The notes beneath the pieces were generated by a model. The model did no database searches. It was given only the letters and a program-made list of their open reading frames with translations, and had not been told where the DNA came from. A program made the translations under genes and the position numbers. Positions 1 to 5,774 of a stretch of 12,044 nt of DNA are shown here, in pieces (position 1 is the stretch's first letter; the number at the start of each line of letters is the position of its first letter). The DNA lies in assembly GCA_011605715.1 (NCBI GenBank), contig JAAOZO010000168.1, forward strand, positions 1 through 12,044, in the 5' to 3' direction. The stretch is from Nitrososphaerota archaeon. GTDB taxonomy: Archaea > Thermoproteota > EX4484-205 > JAAOZO01.

Positions 1-1
1 G

Positions 2-718
2 GCTGCAATTGTAGGACTAATACTCTCTGCATTACATGCAATTAGTAGCATAACCTTTAAGGCGAATCAAACAGTTTCTGGCCTCGCATTAACTATGCTT
101 GGACTAGGAGTATCTAGCATAGCAGGTTCTAAGTATGTAGGGTTACCATTAACTTTAACGTTGCAACCAATTAAAGTTCCTTACTTAGCAAACATTCCAA
201 TAGTTGGGGCATTTTTCTACCAAGACTTTCTTGTTTACTTTTCATTAATACTTGCAGTTTTAATGTGGTTCTTTTTAAATTATACTAAGTATGGGCTACA
301 AATTAGAGCTGTTGGAGAAAACCCAAGCGCGGCCGATGCTTCTGGAATTAACGTTGAACTTGTTAGGTACTCATGCACTTTATTTGGAGGCGCACTACAA
401 GGCCTAGCTGGCGCTTACCTTTCCCTTGCATACCTTCCAGGCTGGATAGATGGAATGACTCAAGGAAGAGGGTGGATTGCAGTAGCTTTAACTGTCCTTG
501 CCTTTTGGGACCCGTTGAAAGGAATTCTCGGAGCACTTGCTTTTGGAAGCATAGACGCTCTTCAGTACGTTCTTCAACCATATGGAATACCTGTAAGTTT
601 ATTAAGTTCATTACCGTATATAGTAACGATTGTGGTAATGGCTGTTGCTACAATTCTGTTAGCTAAGAGGAGAGTTAGGCCGCCAGCAGCACTTGGCACA
701 CCATACATCCGAGAGTGA
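2..718 (+). CDS. ABC transporter permease, nucleoside/simple-sugar (BmpD/YufQ-like), 5'-truncated
   Basis: The frame is open to the left edge, so the true start lies outside the window; the 238 codons seen are the C-terminal part, ending in TGA at 716-718. The protein is strongly hydrophobic, with about five membrane-spanning segments. A cytoplasmic loop just after residue 95 carries RAVGENPSAADASGI, the arginine/glycine/alanine-rich loop typical of permeases of the branched-chain-amino-acid/BMP lipoprotein type (BmpD, YufQ), where it docks the ATPase subunit. In such systems two unlike permeases, an ATPase and a BMP-type binding lipoprotein import nucleosides or simple sugars. The partners would be expected upstream, beyond the window. 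The gene ends an operon, since what follows is non-coding or decayed. The family call is firm; the substrate is not. Confidence 0.85.
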   Translation, partial: AAIVGLILSALHAISSITFKANQTVSGLALTMLGLGVSSIAGSKYVGLPLTLTLQPIKVPYLANIPIVGAFFYQDFLVYFSLILAVLMWFFLNYTKYGLQIRAVGENPSAADASGINVELVRYSCTLFGGALQGLAGAYLSLAYLPGWIDGMTQGRGWIAVALTVLAFWDPLKGILGALAFGSIDALQYVLQPYGIPVSLLSSLPYIVTIVVMAVATILLAKRRVRPPAALGTPYIRE

Positions 719-895
719 ACATTCATTTAAGAACAAAAGTAGATTACGCTTACAGATTTTGGCTTTAATTGTTTTATTTTATGATTTAAGGTAAGCCTCC
801 TTTTCAAAACGTAGCCAGAACCTGTTGTTTGATAGTCACCTTTATTAGTAATCAGATTAGTTCACAAAAGTAGACAGAAAGGCATAGCCGGAAAA
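719..895. other. Intergenic stretch with no recognisable gene
   Basis: I see no conserved reading frame on either strand here. A T-rich tract at about 763-781, shortly after the permease stop, could end its transcript. An 11-base string (ACAAAAGTAGA) occurs at 733-743 and 864-874, which may be chance in A-rich DNA. The segment runs into the promoter of the vapBC relic. Confidence 0.5.
763..781 (+). terminator. T-rich putative terminator of permease operon
   Basis: A tract of mostly T (TTTAATTGTTTTATTTTA) begins 45 bases after the permease stop. Archaeal RNA polymerase commonly terminates at such U-rich stretches without a hairpin. The call rests on composition only. Confidence 0.4.
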
Positions 896-905
896 AGTTA
901 TATTA
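891..905 (+). promoter_or_regulatory. Putative TATA promoter of the vapBC relic
   Basis: An A-rich element followed by GTTATATTA (897-905) is a good archaeal BRE/TATA match. It lies about 40 bases upstream of the inferred vapB TTG codon at 940, so transcription would begin near 926 with a short leader. It may survive although the genes are broken. Confidence 0.4.
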
Positions 906-939
906 GTTCCAACTTAACATAAAAGTCTGACTGCAGGCG

Positions 940-1190
940 TTGGAGCTAACATTTAAAGCAAAAATAGGAAAAAGCATGTTGTTGTTATCCCTAAACCAAT
1001 AGCTGAACGCCTTAATCTGCATGAAGGTTCAAAAGTTATAATAAAAGCAACAGAAAAGGGAAAATAATAATCGAGCCAATTCGTGATGCTGTGTGGTTAT
1101 TCCTTGCATGGTGAAAAAGTAGCACACGTAACTCTAAAAGAACTTAAGGAGGAAAGCCTTGAGCAACAAGGAAAGTATATCAAGGAATAA
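940..1190 (+). pseudogene. vapB: Broken vapB antitoxin (AbrB/SpoVT-type), three frameshifts
   Basis: No single frame spans this region, but three joined frames give a complete antitoxin of about 83 residues: (M)ELTFKAKIGK, then HVVVIPKPIAERLNLHEGSK and VIIKATEKGK, then IIIEPIRDAVWLFL, then HGEKVAHVTLKELKEES and a short tail to TAA at 1188-1190. The first half is the swapped-hairpin AbrB DNA-binding domain with its K..VVIPK..AERL..EG pattern; the second half is the toxin-binding tail typical of archaeal VapB. The lesions are a missing A in the run at 969-973, a missing A in the run at 1061-1064, and an extra G at 1106. The likely start is TTG at 940, though that codon is uncertain. An intact copy would repress its own operon and neutralise VapC. 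Two of the indels sit in A-runs, so sequencing error could explain part of the damage. Confidence 0.75.
1145..1151 (+). promoter_or_regulatory. Strong Shine-Dalgarno for vapC relic, inside vapB
   Basis: AAGGAGG at 1145-1151 lies 7 bases before the TTG at 1159 and within the vapB tail. Its quality and spacing fix the vapC start and show the usual translationally coupled vapB-vapC arrangement, with a 32-base overlap of the two frames. Confidence 0.7.
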
Positions 1191-1332
1191 ACCAAAAATC
1201 ATAGTTGATATAAGTTTCCTTCTTCCAGCGATGGGAATAAGCACAGATGAAGAATTTATCAACTTTCTTAAGACAAGAGGCCATTCTACACATAACATAA
1301 TTACGCCCGACAAAATGAGCTCTTCCATATAA
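1159..1332 (+). pseudogene. vapC: vapC PIN-domain toxin with internal deletion (57-codon remnant)
   Basis: A TTG start behind a strong ribosome site opens a 57-codon frame ending in TAA at 1330-1332. Residues 1-30 contain KPKIIVDISFLLPAMGI, the start of a PIN ribonuclease domain with its first catalytic Asp; the usual DT/DA is DI here. The rest, DEEFINFLKTRGHSTHNIITP, reads like the C-terminal end of the same family, where a T-x-D-x-x-F-x-x-FL strand and a final IIxP segment close the protein. A normal VapC of this type is about 130-145 residues, so some 75-90 central residues, with the middle acidic residues and the substrate cleft, are missing in frame. The product cannot be an active RNase. 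The alternative is a chance fusion of an N-terminal stub with unrelated sequence, which I think less likely. Confidence 0.65.
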
Positions 1333-1515
1333 AGGTTTAAGAGCCACTTCGAGAGAACTTAACTTTAAACTACAAGCATGAAAGAAATCCATAATAGAAA
1401 TTGTAATAGCATTTAGGACTTTTCAGCAAGAGAAAAACTAAATTGTACGGTAGCTTAAAAGAAAGGAAATAGTAAAACTTAATTATGTGATTTTATTTAT
1501 ATTATCTTTACAAGA
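1333..1515. other. Non-coding stretch before the serine hydrolase
   Basis: No frame here resembles a known protein on either strand, and all are short and interrupted. An A+T box at about 1491-1502 (TTTTATTTATAT) is the only promoter-like element and lies 14-25 bases before the next start codon. Confidence 0.5.
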
Positions 1516-2607
1516 ATGGAATTTGAAGATGCTGAAGCTAGAGAAGTTGAAAAGGAAAAAGTAGAAAAAATAAGTCGTTTCATGAAAAGTGCAGTTGAGG
1601 TGGTTTTTCCTGGAGCTGTTTTGTTGGTAGCAAAGCAAGGAAAAATCGTTTATCATGAAGCCTTTGGTTTTTCTCAGCTAATACCAGAAAAGAGGTCTAT
1701 GAAAAAAGATACTATTTTTGACTTAGCATCTTTAACAAAATCTCTTGCTACCTCTATAATTGTAATGAAGCTAGTTGAAGAGGGAAGTATTTCGTTGAAG
1801 GAAAAAGTTTCATCTATAATAGGAGAATTTATGAATTCTCAGAAAGACGAAATTAGAATATGGCATCTTTTAACGCATACTTCCGGACTACCCGCATGGG
1901 AACCACTTTACAAAGGACATAAAGGAAAAGAGTTAGTCGAAGCTTCAATAAATTCTTTCTTGTATGGAAAACCTGGTGAAAAGTTTGTCTACAGCGACAT
2001 AGGATACATAATTTTGATGGAGATTGCCAAAAGAATTACAGGAAGAAGTTTTGATGAACTGTTCAATGAATTTGTTGCAAAACCTCTAGAATTAAAGAGC
2101 ACTATGTTTAATCCATCTCCTGAACTTAGAAGTAACATTGCTGCAACTGAAAACTGCAAGTGGAGGGGGAAAGTACTTGTTGGAGAAGTTCACGATAAAA
2201 ATGCATACGCTTTGGGAGGAGTAAGTGGGCATGCAGGATTGTTTTCGAATGCTTTAGAAGTAGCAAAGATTGCCCAAATGCTACTAAACAAAGGAAGTTA
2301 CGGAGAAAGAGAGGTTCTCTCAGAAGAATCTGTTGAAGTTATGACAAAAGATTGGATAAGCTACATCGGAGGGGGTTATGGATTGGGATGGGTAATCAAT
2401 GATACAAACGAACCATGCTCTGCGGGGGAGCTTATGAGCAAAGAGGCATTTGGGCATACTGGCTTTACCGGGACTTCAGTTTGGATAGATCCAAGAAAAG
2501 AATTGGTTGTTGTCCTTTTGACTAATAGGGTTCACCCCTCTAGGGATAACAACTTAATTATTGAATTTAGACCAAAGGTGCACAATTTAATAGTTGCTTC
2601 TTTTTAG
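1516..2607 (+). CDS. Serine hydrolase, beta-lactamase/class C penicillin-binding fold
   Basis: The 363 residues form a complete serine beta-lactamase-fold enzyme. The catalytic triad motifs are all present: S72-L-T-K75 (SxxK nucleophile and base), Y159-S-D161 (YxN/YSD loop) and H314-T-G316 (KTG-equivalent strand). HLLTHTSGLP at 117-126 is the usual family signature. LGGVSGHAGLFS at 233-244 and NRVHPSRDN near 336 place it with the YbbE/AmiE-like group, which in bacteria often accompanies N-acetyl-sugar hydrolases. No signal peptide is visible, so it is probably cytoplasmic. The substrate is unknown; archaea lack murein, and an amide, ester or amino-sugar-linked peptide is only a guess. The start is the first ATG, with no ribosome site, in keeping with a leaderless transcript. 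It precedes a small gene in the same direction by 47 bases, but that gene has its own TATA box. Confidence 0.9.
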   Translation: MEFEDAEAREVEKEKVEKISRFMKSAVEVVFPGAVLLVAKQGKIVYHEAFGFSQLIPEKRSMKKDTIFDLASLTKSLATSIIVMKLVEEGSISLKEKVSSIIGEFMNSQKDEIRIWHLLTHTSGLPAWEPLYKGHKGKELVEASINSFLYGKPGEKFVYSDIGYIILMEIAKRITGRSFDELFNEFVAKPLELKSTMFNPSPELRSNIAATENCKWRGKVLVGEVHDKNAYALGGVSGHAGLFSNALEVAKIAQMLLNKGSYGEREVLSEESVEVMTKDWISYIGGGYGLGWVINDTNEPCSAGELMSKEAFGHTGFTGTSVWIDPRKELVVVLLTNRVHPSRDNNLIIEFRPKVHNLIVASF

Positions 2608-2617
2608 AGAGGTTATT

Positions 2618-2634
2618 TTAAAAATTTATATTTA
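2618..2634 (+). promoter_or_regulatory. TATA promoter of the 85-residue orphan gene
   Basis: Five A residues followed by TTTATATTTAA (2625-2635) make a strong BRE/TATA element centred about 26 bases before the ATG at 2655. This predicts a leaderless mRNA and supports that start codon, which lacks a ribosome site. Confidence 0.65.
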
Positions 2635-2654
2635 AGTAATTTTAAGTTTTCTTC

Positions 2655-2912
2655 ATGCGAGAGTTCTTTGAAGTTGAAGACATAAGCTCATTTATGAAAG
2701 TTTCAAGGCTTTCTGAGCTTGTAATAAGGCTTGACCCCTTTCTATTTGTTAACGTTTATGGTATAGTTTTCTATCTTGACCTCTCGAAGAAAGATCCAAA
2801 AGAGATTTCAAATCTTTTTACTTCTCTTTCAGATAAGATAATATTCTCAACAAAAGCTGAAGTCAGTACATCTTTTAAGGAGTTCCTGAAAAGCAAAATT
2901 CAAGAGAAATAA
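2655..2912 (+). CDS. Small orphan protein, function unknown
   Basis: This 85-residue frame has a strong TATA box at leaderless distance and codon use like its neighbours, so it is probably real. I do not recognise the family. It is a soluble, mixed alpha/beta-looking protein: an acidic N-terminus (MREFFEVEDISSF), a central hydrophobic strand pair (LVIRLDPFLFVNVYGIVFYL) and a charged C-terminus (FKEFLKSKIQEK). There is no cysteine, no signal peptide and no clear metal site. Its last 13 bases overlap the 3' end of the convergent Mrp-type ATPase gene. No function can be assigned from the sequence or its position between a serine hydrolase and the hydrogenase-maturation pair. Confidence 0.65.
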   Translation: MREFFEVEDISSFMKVSRLSELVIRLDPFLFVNVYGIVFYLDLSKKDPKEISNLFTSLSDKIIFSTKAEVSTSFKEFLKSKIQEK

Positions 2913-3679
2913 GTCTCAATTTCTTCAACAACCTCTACTGCAATCTTTTTTATCGAGCTCCAGAAAATACTAGCGTTTTCTATTTTTTTGCTAAAAACGA
3001 GAGCTTCTTCTAGTTTTGGGTCGATTGGAAGTTTTCCAATTACTTTTTCTCCTTCTAGTTCTTCAACCCCTTCTCCGAAAGGTTTTACTTGCTCTCCACA
3101 TCTGCAGGTAAAGTAAGAAAGATTTTCGATGATTCCTACAACTTTTACTTTCTCTTGGTGTAGTAACTTAATCATCCTTCTTACAACACTAAGTGAGAGT
3201 AAGGAAGGAGTCGTAACAACTACTGCTACAAGTTTTTTACTCAAGGTTCTGCTCACAAGGAAAAGTTCGTCGCTTACTCCAGGAGGCATATCTACAATTA
3301 AGAAGTCAAGGTCGCCCCACATTACTTCTGAAAACAAGTTTTCTAAGATTTCTTCTTTGTACTTCCCTTTTATTGGAATTGGCTCGTCCTTGCTTAAAAA
3401 GCCAAGTGACATAACTTTTAGTCCATCAGAAAAAATTGGCTTTAGTCCTTCTTTGCTTCCAGAGAAGCCCTTCTTTACCTTAAAGAATAACTGTTCCACC
3501 GGTCCATGAATGTCGAGGTCTAACAACCCGACTCTTTTCCCATTCTCAGAAATTGCCTTAGCTAAAGCATATGAAACTGTACTCTTGCCGACACCTCCCT
3601 TACCACTGCAAACCATTATAACTTTTTTTACGTTGCTAACTTTCTTTTCAATAAGTTTTTCCTTAAAGCTTATGCTCAT
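2900..3679 (-). CDS. Mrp/MinD-family ATPase, likely HypB-AT partner of HypA
   Basis: The 259-residue protein is a deviant-Walker P-loop ATPase of the Mrp/NBP35/MinD group. It has GKGGVGKST at 26-34 with both signature lysines, LLDLDIHGP at 52-60 and IVDMPPGVSD at 128-137 (switch II). Mrp proteins often bind an Fe-S cluster through a CxxC pair; here the corresponding site is C192-R-C194. Its ATG lies 3 bases after the hypA stop, with a GAGGT ribosome site inside the end of hypA, so the two are co-translated. In Thermococcus kodakarensis a Mrp/MinD-type ATPase replaces the GTPase HypB, binds HypA and promotes nickel loading for [NiFe] hydrogenase. The tight pairing with hypA and the absence of a classical HypB in view favour that role. 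A general Fe-S carrier (Mrp/ApbC) is the alternative. Confidence 0.85.
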   Translation of the reverse strand: MSISFKEKLIEKKVSNVKKVIMVCSGKGGVGKSTVSYALAKAISENGKRVGLLDLDIHGPVEQLFFKVKKGFSGSKEGLKPIFSDGLKVMSLGFLSKDEPIPIKGKYKEEILENLFSEVMWGDLDFLIVDMPPGVSDELFLVSRTLSKKLVAVVVTTPSLLSLSVVRRMIKLLHQEKVKVVGIIENLSYFTCRCGEQVKPFGEGVEELEGEKVIGKLPIDPKLEEALVFSKKIENASIFWSSIKKIAVEVVEEIETYFS

Positions 3680-3682
3680 AGT

Positions 3683-4126
3683 TTATACCTCTATAACCAC
3701 GTTCCTTATAGTAATTTCTTTACTACCGAGTATTTCAAAGTCTTTGCTCCCACACGAGGGGCAACTCATCATCGTAAAAACCAGCTCTGGGAAGTAGTGT
3801 ATTGAAAGATCTTGGGTTCCATATTCATCTTTTATTTTTGTATCTTCCCAATTTTTTTCAAGTTCTTCTTTCACTTCGCTAAAGCTCCAGATTTTTCCAC
3901 ATTTCTTGCATCTAAATTTGGTTTCTTCTTCGTGTACTTTTATTTCTGCTCCCTCAAGCTTTGTACCTTCGGAGAGTATCTTTATTGCTTCAACAATTAT
4001 ATCCTTGTCTAGCATTGCCAACGAACCAATTTCTACTTCTAAAGACTTTACTCTTTTTGAATTTTTCTTATTCACAGCTTCGGTTATGCTTTCAACTATT
4101 GCTTGTGCTAAACTCCATTCGTGCAT
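3683..4126 (-). CDS. hypA: HypA, nickel metallochaperone for [NiFe] hydrogenase
   Basis: With the ATG at 4126 the protein is 147 residues and begins M1-H2-E3-W4, the invariant N-terminal nickel-binding motif of HypA, whose His2 ligates nickel. A TTG four codons upstream (4138) would bury that motif and also lies about 20 bases from the TATA box, upstream of the expected transcription start, so I reject it. The zinc site is formed by C73-x-x-C76 and C122-x-x-C125, separated by a long loop as in archaeal HypA. The C-terminal strand ITIRNVVIEV closes the domain. HypA delivers nickel to the hydrogenase large-subunit precursor in the cytoplasm, with HypB or HypB-AT. Its partner ATPase follows after 3 bases. 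No hydrogenase structural gene is visible here. Confidence 0.93.
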   Translation of the reverse strand: MHEWSLAQAIVESITEAVNKKNSKRVKSLEVEIGSLAMLDKDIIVEAIKILSEGTKLEGAEIKVHEEETKFRCKKCGKIWSFSEVKEELEKNWEDTKIKDEYGTQDLSIHYFPELVFTMMSCPSCGSKDFEILGSKEITIRNVVIEV

Positions 4127-4152
4127 TAAGCTACTCAAATTTCAAAAAATAA

Positions 4153-4166
4153 GAATATAAAGATTT
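4153..4166 (-). promoter_or_regulatory. TATA promoter of hypA operon
   Basis: On the minus strand TCTTTATATTC (about 4153-4163) forms a TATA box centred near 4158. A start about 26 bases downstream falls near 4132, giving a leader of around six bases before the ATG at 4126. This decides the hypA start. Confidence 0.6.
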
Positions 4167-4212
4167 TTCTCTTAATCTAAACTTTAACACCTTTTACTCT
4201 AGTTTATGCAAC

Positions 4213-4229
4213 ATTAAACTTTTATATTT
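4213..4229 (+). promoter_or_regulatory. TATA promoter of the aminotransferase gene
   Basis: TTAAACTTTTATATTT at 4214-4229 gives an A-rich BRE and a TATA box centred near 4224, about 35 bases before the ATG at 4259. The expected transcript start is near 4250, leaving a short purine leader (GGGAGAAGAAG) that could act as a weak ribosome site. It is divergent from the hypA promoter, about 60 bases away. Confidence 0.6.
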
Positions 4230-4258
4230 TCTAAGTGCTATGTTAGTGGGAGAAGAAG

Positions 4259-5476
4259 ATGGACTATGAGAAGTTTTATGCCTCAAGAGTTTCAATAATG
4301 CGCCCATCCGACATAAGAGAACTACTTAAATGGTCTCTCGACAAGTCTGTTATTTCTTTTGCCGGAGGCTTACCGGACCCAAAGCTTCTCCCTAAAAGCT
4401 TTGAGCTAGAGGGGTGCTTTGAGTACCTAATGGCTAAAAACGAGTATGCTTTCCAATATGGCGAAACCGAAGGTGTTGGAGAACTTAAAAAAGAAGTGGT
4501 TCGTTTTAGTAAGAAGTATGGAAACATAGATGCAAATGAAAACCAGGTAATAATAACGACAGGAAGCCAACAAGCTTTGGACATAATTTCAAGACTGTTC
4601 ATAGATAAGGGAGACTACGTTATAGTAGAGCTACCCACTTACTTAGCAGCTCTGCAAGTTTTTAACTTATCTGAACCAAGGTACGTTGGAATCCAGATGG
4701 ATGAAAAGGGCATGAGAACAGACATACTGGAGGATAAGCTAAGAGAGCTAAAATCAAATGGAATTTTGCCAAAGTTTGTTTACACCGTTCCTACATGCCA
4801 AAATCCTTCTGGTACTTCTATGTCAATAGACAGAAGAAAGCACTTACTTGAGCTAGCTTCGAAGTACGATTTTCTTATTGTTGAAGATGATCCCTACGGA
4901 TATATTACTTTTGGGGATGAGAAGGTAGAAAGAATAAAGGCAATGGATAAAGAAGGAAGAGTAATATATTTATCTACATTTAGCAAAATTTTTTCTCCCG
5001 GACTAAGGGTTGGATGGGTTATTGCGAGTGAAGAGCTTATTAGGTCCATTGCTATAGCAAAACAAGGAATGGACCTTTCTACTTCTCCTGTGTCGCAATA
5101 TATTGCACTATTTGCAATGGAAAAAGGAATAATAGAAAAAAGGATTCCAATAATTGTTGGAGAATATAAAAAGAAGAGAGACGTCATGCTACAATCTCTT
5201 GAAAGCTACATGCCAAGCGAAACTAGATGGACGAAGCCAATTGGAGGAATGTTTATTTTCGTTTGGTTAAAAGACATGCTAGACACGAAGTTGATGTTAG
5301 AAAAAGCGATAAAGAACTACAAAGTATCTTATGTTCCTGGAAGGTCGTTCTTTATTGATGGTTCTGGGAGAAACACCATGAGATTGAACTTCTCATATCC
5401 CTCTGAAGAGCAAATAAGAGAGGGCATACGCAGGCTGTCTAACTTAATTAAAGAAGAATATGGGAGCACTAGCTAG
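4259..5476 (+). CDS. PLP-dependent aminotransferase, class I/II (LysN/aromatic-type)
   Basis: This is a 405-residue fold-type-I aminotransferase of the usual length. Visible features include FAGGLPDP at 34-41 (N-terminal substrate loop), TTGSQQALD at 100-108 (phosphate-binding turn), P178-T-C-Q-N182-P (PLP-contacting Asn), D210-D-P-Y213 (ring-nitrogen Asp and Tyr), STFSKIFSPGLRVGW around the Schiff-base lysine K243, and NTMRLNFS near the C-terminus with the carboxylate-binding Arg. The FAGGLP start and overall layout match the alpha-aminoadipate (LysN)/kynurenine/aromatic aminotransferase subgroup, which is often broad in specificity, using 2-oxoglutarate as amino acceptor. The exact substrate cannot be read from sequence. 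It stands alone, divergent from hypA, with its own promoter, and no lysine-biosynthesis genes are in view. Confidence 0.9.
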   Translation: MDYEKFYASRVSIMRPSDIRELLKWSLDKSVISFAGGLPDPKLLPKSFELEGCFEYLMAKNEYAFQYGETEGVGELKKEVVRFSKKYGNIDANENQVIITTGSQQALDIISRLFIDKGDYVIVELPTYLAALQVFNLSEPRYVGIQMDEKGMRTDILEDKLRELKSNGILPKFVYTVPTCQNPSGTSMSIDRRKHLLELASKYDFLIVEDDPYGYITFGDEKVERIKAMDKEGRVIYLSTFSKIFSPGLRVGWVIASEELIRSIAIAKQGMDLSTSPVSQYIALFAMEKGIIEKRIPIIVGEYKKKRDVMLQSLESYMPSETRWTKPIGGMFIFVWLKDMLDTKLMLEKAIKNYKVSYVPGRSFFIDGSGRNTMRLNFSYPSEEQIREGIRRLSNLIKEEYGSTS

Positions 5477-5505
5477 TTATTTTAAAAACAAATTGATAAA
5501 GAGGC

Positions 5506-5684
5506 TCAGCCAGGGATAACTTCCTCATCCGTTAGGTTCCCGCGGTGTCTTCATTGCCTCAAAATTGAAGTACTTTGAAGCCTTTTAAGTTTTGTTTTCT
5601 TTTTTACTTTGCTGACATCCTCCACGACTAATTTTGAGAGATTCTTGCTTGCAGGAGTTCATTGCTCATTTGTTCATAGTTTTA
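5506..5684 (-). pseudogene. tnpB: Decayed IS605-type tnpB fragment
   Basis: Read on the minus strand, 5658-5551 gives NLSKLVVEDVSKVKKKTK, which matches the RuvC-II strand of TnpB (I/V-V-x-E-D-L followed by a basic stretch). It runs directly into LQSTSILRQ, resembling the NASINILR segment after RuvC-III, then stop. Just beyond, shifted frames read MKTPREPNG and, in the first frame, DEEVIPG followed by stop at 5506, like the usual C-terminal tail of archaeal TnpB. A short upstream piece (MSNELLQARI, 5666-5637) lies in another frame. The segment therefore looks like a TnpB with the RuvC-II to zinc-finger region deleted and frameshifts added. TnpB is the RNA-guided nuclease of IS200/IS605 elements; this remnant cannot be active. 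The GC-rich end (5527-5548) stands out from the A+T-rich background. No tnpA or left end is visible. Confidence 0.6.
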
Positions 5685-5735
5685 CCTACTACTCTGTAGC
5701 TTTATACTTCCGAAACGAAAAACGACGCTAGGTTA

Positions 5736-5747
5736 AAGTTTATAACG
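5736..5747 (+). promoter_or_regulatory. TATA promoter of the TrmB-like gene
   Basis: AAGTTTATAACG at 5736-5747 is centred about 26 bases before 5768. A start there places the leader just ahead of the TTG at 5775 and makes an earlier in-frame TTG at 5754 untranscribed. Confidence 0.55.
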
Positions 5748-5774
5748 TATCCTTTGCTTTATAGAGGAGAGTAC

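Noticed and set aside
733..874. An 11-base string present at 733-743 and 864-874, possibly element ends
   Set aside because: It is short, A-rich and has no associated structure or gene; chance is sufficient.
719..940. A C/D-box or other small RNA in the first gap
   Set aside because: ATGATTT near 780 and CTGA near 928 loosely resemble C and D boxes, but the spacing is far too large and no closing stem is present.
1134..1392. Two minus-strand frames of 64 and 70 codons across the vapBC region
   Set aside because: They resemble no family and are antisense to the plus-strand VapC remnant, which has a ribosome site and recognisable motifs.
5754..5774. Earlier TTG start for the TrmB-like protein
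   Set aside because: The TATA box near 5742 puts transcription initiation around 5768, after this codon, while TTG 5775 has a GAGGAG site at good spacing.
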